A stretch of 64,000 bases of DNA, taken from positions 42,181 through 106,180 of IMG/VR virus record IMGVR_UViG_3300027659_000014; one strand, 5' to 3'. The position numbers were made by a program, and so were the translations under genes. Below, piece by piece: positions 49,761-58,800 of this stretch. Every line of letters starts with the position of its first letter. The first letter of the stretch is position 1. The stretch is from a virus. The notes beneath the pieces are model-generated. The model saw only the letters and a list, made by a program, of their open reading frames with translations, had not been told where the DNA came from and made no database searches.

Positions 49761-51146
49761 TTAATTTTTTTGTTTTTCTTGTCTTTCTTGTCTTTTTTCT
49801 AACAATTCTGTTACTCTTTGTCTTTGTCTTTCTTCTTGTTTTTCTTCTAAACCTAAGAAAGTCATAGAACTCTCGGTGTCAATGTCTAACATTGCATTAT
49901 CAAATTTACAATTTTCAAATATTACACCGTCATCTCCAACCCTTGATTTTGTAATTGCTATTGTCGCTAATTTCATCTCTTTCTGTTGAAGTGTTTTTGC
50001 AACCGTAATAATAACGTGACCAACTTGTGCCTTTTTAATTGACCCACCCATTTGATCAGTTGTTACAACCTCAGAAGAAATAGAACTTCTATTACCTTGT
50101 GTTGCAGTCCAACCAACTAAATTAAGTTCATGACACATAGCTTCAAACCCTCTCATAACAGAACCTTCGCTTTTCCATTCATCACCCAAATTTTTTTCAG
50201 GAACAACACAGTCAATATAATCTAATAATACCATATCAATCTTTGTTCCTTCAGCAACCATTTTTCTAATTTGATTTTTAATTTGTAAAATAGTTACAGT
50301 GTCAGAAGGTAATTTATTCATTATTAACTTATTTGGCATTGACTCTTCGATAGTTTTAACTTTTTCTATTACCTCATCCCTTTTTTCAGATAATTCGTCA
50401 GGATGAATTTTTGTCCAAAGAGTAAAATGTTTTCTTTGAATTACCTTTGGGTTATCTTCAAAAAAGATCTGAAGTACGTTGTTTCCTAAGTTAAATGCGT
50501 GGTTAGCAATTTTAGTTAAGATTGTAGATTTACCCACTCCTGTTGGAGCTAAAATAACTCCAATTTCACCTCTAGCTAAACCACCTTTTAATAGTTTATC
50601 GATACCTGGAATTCCCATTGGTATTGGATGTCTGTAATCATCATCAAGTACTTGATAAATATTAGAAAAAACATCCATAGCATTAGTATTTTTTTCTCCT
50701 ACTTGTAATGCTCCTCTAACTAACTCTTCAAGAGTGTCATAATTTTCAAATTCACCTCCATCAATTATTTTTTGAGCTTTAGTCATGACTTTTTGAAGTT
50801 CTTGTTGTTTACAGAATTTCAAAGCCTTTTCTTGTACAAAATTAACACCGTCAATAGGTGAATCCTTAATTTTTTTAATTGTGTCCAAAACTATTTTAGA
50901 TGCAATTTCTTGTTGTAATTCAGATTTAGTAATCTGTTCCAATGTTTCAAATGATGGGGTATGTTCGTATTTTACATAATACTCCTTAATCATTTGAACA
51001 ATTATTTTAAAGTATTTATTTTCAAAATAATTGTTTTCTATTACATCAATAATTGACTGTGAAAAGTCTTTATCTAATATGATTTGGTTTAATAATTGTA
51101 GTTGAAATACATTACCTAAGTACTCAAAGTTTTTGTTTGTCGCCAT
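49761..51146 (-). CDS. 41: replicative DNA helicase, DnaB/gp41-like
   Basis: 461 aa. N-terminal helical domain (about 1-165), then the RecA-like core: GGLARGEIGVILAPTGVGKS is the start of the core with Walker A APTGVGKS (about 200), MVLLDYIDCV is Walker B, and a TQGNRSS-type sensor and SRVGDDGV arginine-finger region follow. The C-terminus is a charged helix (EERQRQRVTELLEKRQER). Unwinds the fork 5'-3' with the primase. GTATTTATCA precedes the gene. Confidence 0.94.
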   Translation of the reverse strand: MATNKNFEYLGNVFQLQLLNQIILDKDFSQSIIDVIENNYFENKYFKIIVQMIKEYYVKYEHTPSFETLEQITKSELQQEIASKIVLDTIKKIKDSPIDGVNFVQEKALKFCKQQELQKVMTKAQKIIDGGEFENYDTLEELVRGALQVGEKNTNAMDVFSNIYQVLDDDYRHPIPMGIPGIDKLLKGGLARGEIGVILAPTGVGKSTILTKIANHAFNLGNNVLQIFFEDNPKVIQRKHFTLWTKIHPDELSEKRDEVIEKVKTIEESMPNKLIMNKLPSDTVTILQIKNQIRKMVAEGTKIDMVLLDYIDCVVPEKNLGDEWKSEGSVMRGFEAMCHELNLVGWTATQGNRSSISSEVVTTDQMGGSIKKAQVGHVIITVAKTLQQKEMKLATIAITKSRVGDDGVIFENCKFDNAMLDIDTESSMTFLGLEEKQEERQRQRVTELLEKRQERQEKQKN

Positions 51147-51176
51147 GTTTTTTTGTTTTGTTAGTAATGATAAATA

Positions 51177-51629
51177 CTATTGGTTTTGATTAAAATTCGG
51201 GTAATAATAATTAAAATTTTTACCTGAAAAAATGTCAGTAAGATCGTTAAGTACACTTTTTAATTGTGGTCGTAGATCTACTGTATACCTTATTTTTGGC
51301 GGGTAATGTTTTGCGTTAAATGTTCTCTGACATATTGTCATATCACCAATTTTAACATAAACATTAAAATTTTCAGGTCCATCAGTAATTGATGTGTTTA
51401 ACATATCAGGATTTACACCTATTTCGTATTGGTTATCTAACATATAGATAACACTCCTCATTTTTAAATTATTTTTTAATTTATCCGTAAATAAACGAAA
51501 ATAATCATAAAATTCAACTGATTTGTGAGAGTTTTTGTTTAAACCTTTCACATTAAAAAATCTTTGTACGACAATATTGTCATTACACATTAATAAAAAT
51601 TCTACTTTTGTTACATCTTGATCTTTCAT
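51177..51629 (-). CDS. conserved-looking hypothetical protein in the replication block (150 aa)
   Basis: Soluble alpha/beta protein with no recognised domain; begins KDQDVTKVEFLLMCNDNIVV and includes a Cys-containing strand (GDMTICQRTFNAKHYPPK). It is packed between the helicase and RNase H genes. By position it may be a replication accessory or helicase loader analogue (gp59 position), but there is no sequence support for that. Confidence 0.6.
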   Translation of the reverse strand: MKDQDVTKVEFLLMCNDNIVVQRFFNVKGLNKNSHKSVEFYDYFRLFTDKLKNNLKMRSVIYMLDNQYEIGVNPDMLNTSITDGPENFNVYVKIGDMTICQRTFNAKHYPPKIRYTVDLRPQLKSVLNDLTDIFSGKNFNYYYPNFNQNQ

Positions 51630-51638
51630 ACTTTTTTT

Positions 51639-52649
51639 TTAATTTTTGTTTCTAAATTTTGTTTTTTCTTTTCTTGATAATTTTAAAAATGGTTTTAAAA
51701 AATTAATCCACACATCATCTCCTTTTGGGAGGTACTTGAAGAACCCGTCGGTCATCATCATTCTAATTAGGTTTCTATGTCCTCTTCCATCAGGATCCAT
51801 TGACTCAGAGTAATATTCTCTAACCATTTTTTTACCATCTTCATCAATTAAAGGTTCTGATAAATCTACGAGTTTTTTATTGATTCTAAAAAAATCATCA
51901 CCCATAATACCTTCTTTTGTTTTTCCAATGATTAAATTTCCTAAAACAACATTTTTTTGTTGTTCTTTTAATAGTTGTTCACCTTTTGTTAAAATATCGG
52001 TTAAATATATCTTTGAATCAAGTATTTCAGGAAAAAATTTAATTAAAGTTTTCTCACCCATTAAACTTATTCCATCAATATTATCCGAAGTATCACCAGC
52101 AAGGATCTTAAATGTCATAACATTATAATGAGGAATCGAACAATTTTTAAATTTAATGTTGTCACCAAATTTATAATACGACTTTAAGTTTGGTGAATAA
52201 ATTAATACCTTTTCTGAAATTAATTGAGTTAAGTCTTTATCACTTGAGAATATCGTTTTCTCTTCATCTAAAGAGATTTGACAGTAATACGCAATAAGAT
52301 CATCGGCTTCCGAATTTTCAATCTCTAATTGTCTAATAAACATCTCTTCAAGATATTGTTTAACTCTTGTTTTTTGTTTGTTAAATGAATCTGTCTTCTC
52401 CACATCATTAGGAGAAGATTTACGATTCATCTTATATTTTGGATATATTAATTTTCTTTGAGATGAGTTTGTGTCACTATCCCAAAAGACCATAACTTTA
52501 TTAAAATTGGTTTCTTCTAAGAATTTACGAATTGTGTTAATAAAATGCCAAGTTCCACCAATGTGTTCCCCATTATTATAAAAATCTTTAACTCCGTGAA
52601 ATCCTATTTTTAATAAATTGTTACCATCAACAATTAATGTTTTGACCAT
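51639..52649 (-). CDS. rnh: RNase H/5'-3' exonuclease, FEN family (T4 Rnh-like)
   Basis: 336 aa. Metal-binding acidic residues in order: LIVDGNN (Asp8), VFWDSDTNSSQRKLIYPKYK (Asp57, Asp59), NSEADDLIAYY (Glu114, Asp116/117), SSDKDLTQL (Asp137/139), AGDTSDNIDGISLMGEKT (Asp pair and helix-hairpin-helix-like start). This is the flap endonuclease/RNase H layout; removes RNA primers of Okazaki fragments. Sits with the helicase and UvsX genes. Confidence 0.93.
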   Translation of the reverse strand: MVKTLIVDGNNLLKIGFHGVKDFYNNGEHIGGTWHFINTIRKFLEETNFNKVMVFWDSDTNSSQRKLIYPKYKMNRKSSPNDVEKTDSFNKQKTRVKQYLEEMFIRQLEIENSEADDLIAYYCQISLDEEKTIFSSDKDLTQLISEKVLIYSPNLKSYYKFGDNIKFKNCSIPHYNVMTFKILAGDTSDNIDGISLMGEKTLIKFFPEILDSKIYLTDILTKGEQLLKEQQKNVVLGNLIIGKTKEGIMGDDFFRINKKLVDLSEPLIDEDGKKMVREYYSESMDPDGRGHRNLIRMMMTDGFFKYLPKGDDVWINFLKPFLKLSRKEKTKFRNKN

Positions 52650-52680
52650 TTAAATTTTTTAAGTCGTTTGAAAATACTTT

Positions 52681-53664
52681 TTACTCGTCAGAGTCATCAT
52701 CAGATTCGGCTAAAGAATAATCAGAATATCCTAATTTTGTTTCCCAATAATCAGAATAGTCTTTCTTATAATTATCCAAAGATTCTTTTGTGTCTGCAAT
52801 ATAACCTTGTGGTACTGCAATTATCTTACCATCTTTATACCCAAGACCATTAACGTGATTCTTTAATATCGAAATCTTAGTTCTAATTGCAAAAGACACT
52901 TTTCTACCATTCTTAGTTGCATCAATGTGACTAATACCTGCCTTTTTCTGATTACCAAATAAAAACACTAATGATGATGCCAACCATACCGCTTCGCCAC
53001 CTTTGGCCTTGATTTCAGGTTGTCCAAATGGATTATCAGGAAGTAACACCCAAGGTTGATTTAAGATCACTAAAGTATTGTAATATGGGTAGTCTTCTTT
53101 TTTAGATTTTGAGATTCTTGAATGAATTCCCATACCAATTTTATCCGCTAATACTTTTGCGTTGTGCATTCCACCACCTTTACCATCAAAAGTCATCTGA
53201 CAAGGTATACTTCCAATACTGTCCCACAAAAATAATAAACTATAAGGAATATCTCCCTTTTCTTGAGCGTCAAGAATGTTATTAATAAATTCAGTTGCTT
53301 GTTCAATTACATCAAATGAATCGTTAAAAATAAACATACCATCATACTCACCAAGTTCGTTTTTTTCCGCCTGTAATCCCAATTCAATAGCATGTTCCCA
53401 AGACCATTTTTTCTCAGTAATAATAAGAATAGGTAAATGACCTTTTTTCTGAGCGTCAGCTGCTGCAAGGATCATTGCCGTTGTTTTTGAGGTATTTGAA
53501 TGTCCTAAAAACATATTTATACCACCCATAATAGGGCCAGGTAATCCACATGATCCCATAAAAGCTTCTCCACAATTATAGAAACTTTCTGGTTTGTATT
53601 TTGTTTTTGTCGAATATTTACCTTTAATTGTTTCTAAAGATATTTCTCTTTTTCTTATCGCCAT
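52681..53664 (-). CDS. uvsX: RecA-like recombinase, UvsX family
   Basis: 327 aa. Walker A is GHSNTSKTT (54-62), with the S/K-T form seen in UvsX instead of cellular GxxxxGKT. Walker B is LLFLWDSIGS, and the L2/core region reads VILNQPWVLLPDNPFGQPEI, with KAKGGEAVWLASSLVFLFG following. C-terminus is acidic (ESDDDSDE). It forms filaments on ssDNA coated by the gp32-like protein and drives strand invasion. Next gene upstream (53669-53896) is a small helical partner candidate. Confidence 0.93.
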   Translation of the reverse strand: MAIRKREISLETIKGKYSTKTKYKPESFYNCGEAFMGSCGLPGPIMGGINMFLGHSNTSKTTAMILAAADAQKKGHLPILIITEKKWSWEHAIELGLQAEKNELGEYDGMFIFNDSFDVIEQATEFINNILDAQEKGDIPYSLLFLWDSIGSIPCQMTFDGKGGGMHNAKVLADKIGMGIHSRISKSKKEDYPYYNTLVILNQPWVLLPDNPFGQPEIKAKGGEAVWLASSLVFLFGNQKKAGISHIDATKNGRKVSFAIRTKISILKNHVNGLGYKDGKIIAVPQGYIADTKESLDNYKKDYSDYWETKLGYSDYSLAESDDDSDE

Positions 53665-53668
53665 TTTA

Positions 53669-53896
53669 TTATAAAATTTCTGAATTATATTTACGAATTT
53701 TTTCTAATGACTCAAGTTTATCTTGTGCGTTTGCGAATTTTTCAACTAACTTATCCATTTCTTCTAAATGTTGTGGATGTTCACCAATACCAACAGATGA
53801 AGTTAAATAAACTAATAACGTCGCTTCTGATTCTGCCATTTCACTGCGATATTTTAAGGACAATGCCTCATACATTTTTTCTGCTATTTTACTCAT
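53669..53896 (-). CDS. small helical protein next to UvsX (75 aa)
   Basis: All-helical and acidic, with a repeated-hydrophobic pattern (LVYLTSSVGIGEHPQHLEEMD). It lies between the recombinase and SSB genes, 4 bases before UvsX, so it is likely a cofactor position (UvsY-like in place), but there is no sequence similarity that I can point to. Confidence 0.6.
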   Translation of the reverse strand: MSKIAEKMYEALSLKYRSEMAESEATLLVYLTSSVGIGEHPQHLEEMDKLVEKFANAQDKLESLEKIRKYNSEIL

Positions 53897-53918
53897 TTTT
53901 TTTGATTTTTTTTGATTT

Positions 53919-53953
53919 TAAAAAATATGGACACTCAGTATTTCCAAGTGCCC
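53919..53953 (-). terminator. terminator after the SSB gene
   Basis: On the minus strand GGGCACT (from 53953) and AGTGTCC form a 7-bp stem with one G-U pair around an 11-base loop, followed by ATATTTTTT. It sits just downstream of the SSB gene and before the small gene at 53669-53896, so it could make an abundant short SSB transcript while allowing some readthrough. Confidence 0.6.
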
Positions 53954-53967
53954 ATGTCGAACTTTAA

Positions 53968-54828
53968 TTAGAATGGTAATTCCTCATCAACGTTATTATT
54001 TGTTTGAGGGTCTTCAACTTGATTAATTGATTTTGATCCACCCAAAGAAATTTCAGATACACTACTGTTGGAATAAATGTATTTTCCCGCATCAGTATCC
54101 CATCTTGGGGTTTCTCCTTTAGCAATTGATTCAAGATACTCAACAGGTTTTTTGGAATATACATCCTCCCAAGTTAACTCATTATTAATCCAATCATTAG
54201 ATGTATCAGTATCAGTATGTGTTGGTGATGGATCATCATACATAACCGTTTGAATTACGGTATATGTTGCTCCTTTTGGAGTCTTTGCCTTTGTAAGTTC
54301 AAGGATTAAGTCACGACCATTATCAGAGTCGGTAACATCACCTTTTGCCTTCCAAATTGGAATAATTTTATCAAGTATTCCTTCTTGTTTGTAATTGTGT
54401 TTAAATCTCCAAAATTTAACACCGTCAGATTCGTTATCACGATCAATTACTTTAACAATATAAAACTTACGTGATTTGTATTGTGTTGCTAATTGTTTGT
54501 CGGATTCACGACCTGTTGAAATCAACTCTTCATAAACCTCATTTAAAGGTGAACGTTCGTTGTCATTTTTTCCTGGATCATAGAACTTTTGCCATTTACC
54601 ATCAACATTAATTTCGTGGAACCATACCTCTTTAAAAGGTGATGACCCATCTGTTGTAGGTAAAATACGGATTATTCTCTGACCTTGTTTTTCGGTATCC
54701 TTAAGGATTGCTGCGAAATACTTTTTCATTCTTTCTTCTTGTGTAAATTTTGAAGTGGAAGAAGAACCACTTTGTTTTGAACTCTCATACTGAGCCAAAA
54801 CCGCATCAAAGGAATTGTTTGTCGCCAT
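53968..54828 (-). CDS. 32: single-stranded DNA-binding protein, gp32-like
   Basis: 286 aa. The gp32 core is visible (KWQKFYDPGKNDN, SPLNEVYEELISTGRES, QYKSRKFYIVKVIDRDN, GVKFWRFKHNYKQEG). In T4 gp32 this core holds a zinc site (His/Cys); here no Cys occurs in the whole protein, so the zinc is missing. The C-terminus is acidic and ends DEELPF, resembling the DDDIPF tip of bacterial SSB, which docks partner proteins. A basic/Ser-rich N-terminus replaces the usual cooperativity domain. Preceded by its own strong-looking promoter and followed by a terminator. Confidence 0.88.
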   Translation of the reverse strand: MATNNSFDAVLAQYESSKQSGSSSTSKFTQEERMKKYFAAILKDTEKQGQRIIRILPTTDGSSPFKEVWFHEINVDGKWQKFYDPGKNDNERSPLNEVYEELISTGRESDKQLATQYKSRKFYIVKVIDRDNESDGVKFWRFKHNYKQEGILDKIIPIWKAKGDVTDSDNGRDLILELTKAKTPKGATYTVIQTVMYDDPSPTHTDTDTSNDWINNELTWEDVYSKKPVEYLESIAKGETPRWDTDAGKYIYSNSSVSEISLGGSKSINQVEDPQTNNNVDEELPF

Positions 54829-54861
54829 TGTTTGTATATTTTTTAAAAGTTTATAATAGAA

Positions 54862-54890
54862 AGTATAAGTTAAATAAAAATAGTAGTCAA
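54862..54890 (-). promoter_or_regulatory. sigma70-like promoter for the SSB gene
   Basis: Minus-strand TTGACT (54885-54890), exactly 17 bases, TATACT (54862-54867). The start is predicted at about 54855, giving a leader of about 27 bases before the ATG at 54828. Confidence 0.55.
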
Positions 54891-54937
54891 TAAGGTAAGT
54901 AAAAATATATAGAGATTTTTATTAAATAATTAATATA

Positions 54938-55600
54938 TTACATCATTTCATCTTGGTCTTCGTAGTCATTAAAACTACCTTTAATTTCATTTGGGGAAAA
55001 TTCTTCAACATCATTAGTTGTTAAAACATATTCATTTTTTCCAGATTTTTCCATTTCTCCCATTTTGTCATCAAAAAAATCACTTAATTTTTGATTAAAC
55101 GGTCCAGAATCTAAACTTCTTAATTCCAATTTTTCTTCAGGAGTTTTTGGTCTTATTTTTTCAATTTTTGATTCCAAACTATTTACCGTATTAACTAAAT
55201 TATCCATTTCACCTAATTTAGTCTCAAGAGTATTTAATTGATTAAATAAATTATTGAAATATTCTTCTTGTTTGTCAGCAAATGTTTTTTGTGTATCAAT
55301 TAAATCGGTAATATCAAGTTCTTCGGTTTCATTTCCAACTTCTTCCACATCAGGATCATTTTTAATATCAACTGGCTGAGGTGTTGGTTCGGTTGGAGGT
55401 GGAGGAGCAACCTCTCCACCCGGAGGTGGTGGTAATTCTCCACCCGGAGGTGGTGGTAATTCTCCTCCCGGAGGTGGTGGTAATTCTCCACCCGGAAGTG
55501 GAGGTAATTCTCCACCCGGAGGTGTTTCTTGTTCTAAGATATATTTATTGATATTTTTATATCTTCTAATTTCTTCTAATATTTTTTTATCTATTGACAT
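54938..55600 (-). CDS. virion-associated protein with PPGGEL repeats (220 aa)
   Basis: A helical N-terminus (DKKILEEIRRYKNINKYILE) ends in LEQ at residue 24, the same E-x-x-R...L-E-Q type of leader seen in other predicted head proteins here. Then come about five PPGGELPP repeats (25-65), a Pro-rich linker, and a coiled coil (about 110-155) with an acidic tail. It probably projects from or lies inside the virion. The 24-bp repeats at 55413-55524 encode the repeat block. It starts one base after the stop of 55602-55826. Confidence 0.65.
   Translation of the reverse strand: MSIDKKILEEIRRYKNINKYILEQETPPGGELPPLPGGELPPPPGGELPPPPGGELPPPPGGEVAPPPPTEPTPQPVDIKNDPDVEEVGNETEELDITDLIDTQKTFADKQEEYFNNLFNQLNTLETKLGEMDNLVNTVNSLESKIEKIRPKTPEEKLELRSLDSGPFNQKLSDFFDDKMGEMEKSGKNEYVLTTNDVEEFSPNEIKGSFNDYEDQDEMM
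55413..55524 (-). repeat. 24-bp tandem repeat, about 4.6 copies
   Basis: Plus-strand unit TCTCCACCCGGAGGTGGTGG plus TAAT with a few substitutions; G/C-rich in an A/T-rich genome. It encodes the 8-residue block PPGGELPP in the 220-aa protein. Confidence 0.9.
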
Positions 55601-55601
55601 A

Positions 55602-55826
55602 TTAACCGTTTAATAATTGTTTTATTCCAGATTTTGTTTCAACTTGGATTTTTTTATGTGTATTTAATGTATTGTCCACACGTTCAATCAGTCCATCCTT
55701 CATTCTTATTGTGTAACAATCTCCGGTATCTAAATCACACACCTCTTTAAATCCATTACCATTATCTTTTTCTGTTACTCTTGTGTTTTTACCAAGATAG
55801 TTATCTAAAATTAATTTTGTGTTCAT
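55602..55826 (-). CDS. hypothetical small protein (74 aa)
   Basis: Small basic/acidic protein with a beta-hairpin look (GDCYTIRMKDGLIERVDN) and a helix. It lies between the giant hub-like gene and the 220-aa gene, one base from the latter, and has a TATTTATA box 11 bases upstream. No family recognised. Confidence 0.58.
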   Translation of the reverse strand: MNTKLILDNYLGKNTRVTEKDNGNGFKEVCDLDTGDCYTIRMKDGLIERVDNTLNTHKKIQVETKSGIKQLLNG

Positions 55827-55868
55827 AGTTTTTTTATTATAAATATCTAATAAAACAAAAAAAACATT

Positions 55869-58800
55869 TTAAGGTATTGATTTAACAATATTAAATGACT
55901 CTCTAAATTTATTTTCAATTGTTTTTTTATTTTGTTCAGTCATTTTATCATAAACACTGTCAGGTTGGTTAACCGGCCATCTTAATATAAATGCTTTACT
56001 AAGAGCTGTTATTTGTTCGTCAGTAGTTGTTAATGGTTGATTTGAAATAAATGATAGTTTTTCTTTAAATTTACTTATTACAAATTTTACGAAGAACTCA
56101 TCGCTCCTAAATATTGCAAGTGGTATATTTTGTGTTGATCCTTGGTTTACACAATAATATTTGTTTTCCATCAAAAATGATGACCCCCCATAAGCAACAT
56201 CTAACCTTATTGATCCATAATTATGACCATATGCCTCAAATTTATCAGATTTATAAGAATTGATATACATCACAGAAAATATAAATGCCAACATTAAAGT
56301 TTGATTTTCTGTCGTGATGTTAGCACTTATCATTTCCTTTTTAATTAATTCAATAGAATTTTTTAATGTTATTTTAGTAATAGTAGGGGTTTCAATTGTA
56401 TAGTTTGTATAAGAACTATTTAAATTATCCGAACAATTTTGATTTGGGGTTAAAGAACCATTACCATTATTTGTATTGTTAATAATATCATTTTGTTCTT
56501 GTAATATATTTTCGGGAGAATCTAGTTTAGCGGTTTCATCTTTTTCTATTTGTTCTTTAATTGATAATAATATTGTGGTACTTAACGATTGTAAAAATTT
56601 ATCTATTGCCGGAATACTATAAAATGGTTGTCTTTGTCCTTCAAACTCAGTATCAAAACCATTGTCACTTATTCTATGACTAACTTTCGTAATCATATAT
56701 GGACCACTAAACATAGGTACGTTTCTTAAGTTAAAATACATCATTGGTTGAATCATTGCATTACCTAACATATCAATACTACACTTATAACTTCTATTTC
56801 TATATAAGTTATAAAGAGATACGCTCTGTGTTGATTCACTTCTGTTTCTATTTAAATTAGCCATCTGATTTAATACTTCTAAACTTTCTGTTGTTGGAAG
56901 TCCAGGGTCTTGACTTATATCAAATTGTTTGAATATTTGTTGATTTTGAGGTCCAATATCAACATTAAAACCAACAACCTTATTTGATTTATCCCAATCT
57001 GTTTTTCCGTTTAAATTGTCAAGTAATGGATTATCACTTGATCTTCTTAAATCAAAAGCATCATCTCTAAAACGATAATCCACATTATCATTTAATGCTA
57101 AATGTTCACTAGGTTTATTGGCATATAAACATAAAAATTTTGATGTTGTATCCCGATAATCTAATGTTAAAAATGTTCCAAATAAGGAATTTGCAAACTC
57201 TAATGTCCCTTCCGGATTTGGTGTTGGGTTTTTACTAACGTTTTGTACATTATAAAAATTAGCGTACGCCGGCATAGTAAAGTATGTAAAATTATTTTGA
57301 GTTAAAATAGTTGTTACCGTATCCACCATTTTATTACCATGGTCACCATATTCTATTAATTCTTTTACTTTAAAAATGTCGGCATATATTTTTTGACCAA
57401 CATCTCTACTTGCTCTATCGAACAATAAAATGTCTTCAAATAGTGTTTTTGTTTTATAGTCATTACCTGAAATAAATTTGTCATTTATAGATTTAAATGT
57501 GTCCCATATTTCATATCTTGTTTGTTCTCCCTGTAAATTAGATTTAACACTATTTCTATCAGGAGTAACTATTACGTTTGGTAATTTATTTCTTAATCTT
57601 GTTAATTCTAAATCAAGTACTGTATCAATATAATCTTCATTTTTGTTTAAATAATCATTCATTAAAGTATAAAACTCAATTTTAGTTATATTATTTTTTT
57701 TAAGTTTCTGTGTTGCATAAATTTTTATTATCGGAGCAAACTGAATAACATTTTTTTCATTAAATTGAACATCTAAATCAATAAAAAAATCTGTAATATA
57801 TGATCCATTATTTTTATATTTTAATTCGGGTATTTCTGAAAACCCAACATAAGTCTCTAAAGCTTTCCAAGTAACCGGATTATTTGTTTTTGATTGTAAT
57901 AAAGTAACAGGACTTAATAATCCATTTGGTAAAGTGTTTGGTGATGATTGTTTATATCCTTGATATGTATATGGATTCTCAATATATTTATTTGAAAAAG
58001 TATAAAATAATTTTTTATCAAAGTTTGACGGGTTACCATATTTCATCACAACCTCATAATCCATAAATTTAGTTAAATAAGATTTAAATGCGGTAATTTG
58101 ACTATTTTGTATTTCTGAAACAATGGAGTCACCATTTGTTGCTGTTGGTACCGGAATTTTCATCATTGTTCTCATTAACAATTGGAAATTTTTACACATT
58201 TTTTCACTTTCTGTCTCTTCATCTGTTACAGATGTAATTAATGTGTCATAATCATATACCGATCTACCAAAATTTAAAAACTCTATCTCTAAAATGTCCA
58301 AAATATTTTTATCAAACGATGTAAACATTTCATCCAATTTAGAGTAATCACCTATATCCCCATTTATTGAAAAATTTTGTTGTGTTGTACCACTATTATA
58401 AATTTCTTTTAAATAACTGTCAGGACTTGGGGGAACGACTTTATTATTATTGAAATACCCATAATTTGGTGCTTTCCAAAATAATCTTACAGAACCATTA
58501 TACATTGAATTATTACCTGAAACCTCTGTTTTAATAGTTCCATTTATTCTAAAACACTCATCTTTAGTTTGATTTATTATTCCCCCAAATGAAGGAAGGG
58601 GATAAATAGAAGTTTGATCTGTTGTTTTTACATAACAAGACCAAGGTGTTAATGTTAATGAACGTGTAACATTAGGAAAATCAAACCCATTAGATTTATT
58701 AATTAAAGAACCAGTTGTTTTAACCATTCCTAAGTTTGTATTTAAGGCAGATTGTATTTCCGAACTAACATATCCAACAGAATTAACATTACTCAAATTA

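Noticed and set aside
55300-55515. Frame with repeated ENYHHLR units
   Set aside because: Alternative-frame reading of the 24-bp repeat of the PPGGEL protein; the repeat explains it.
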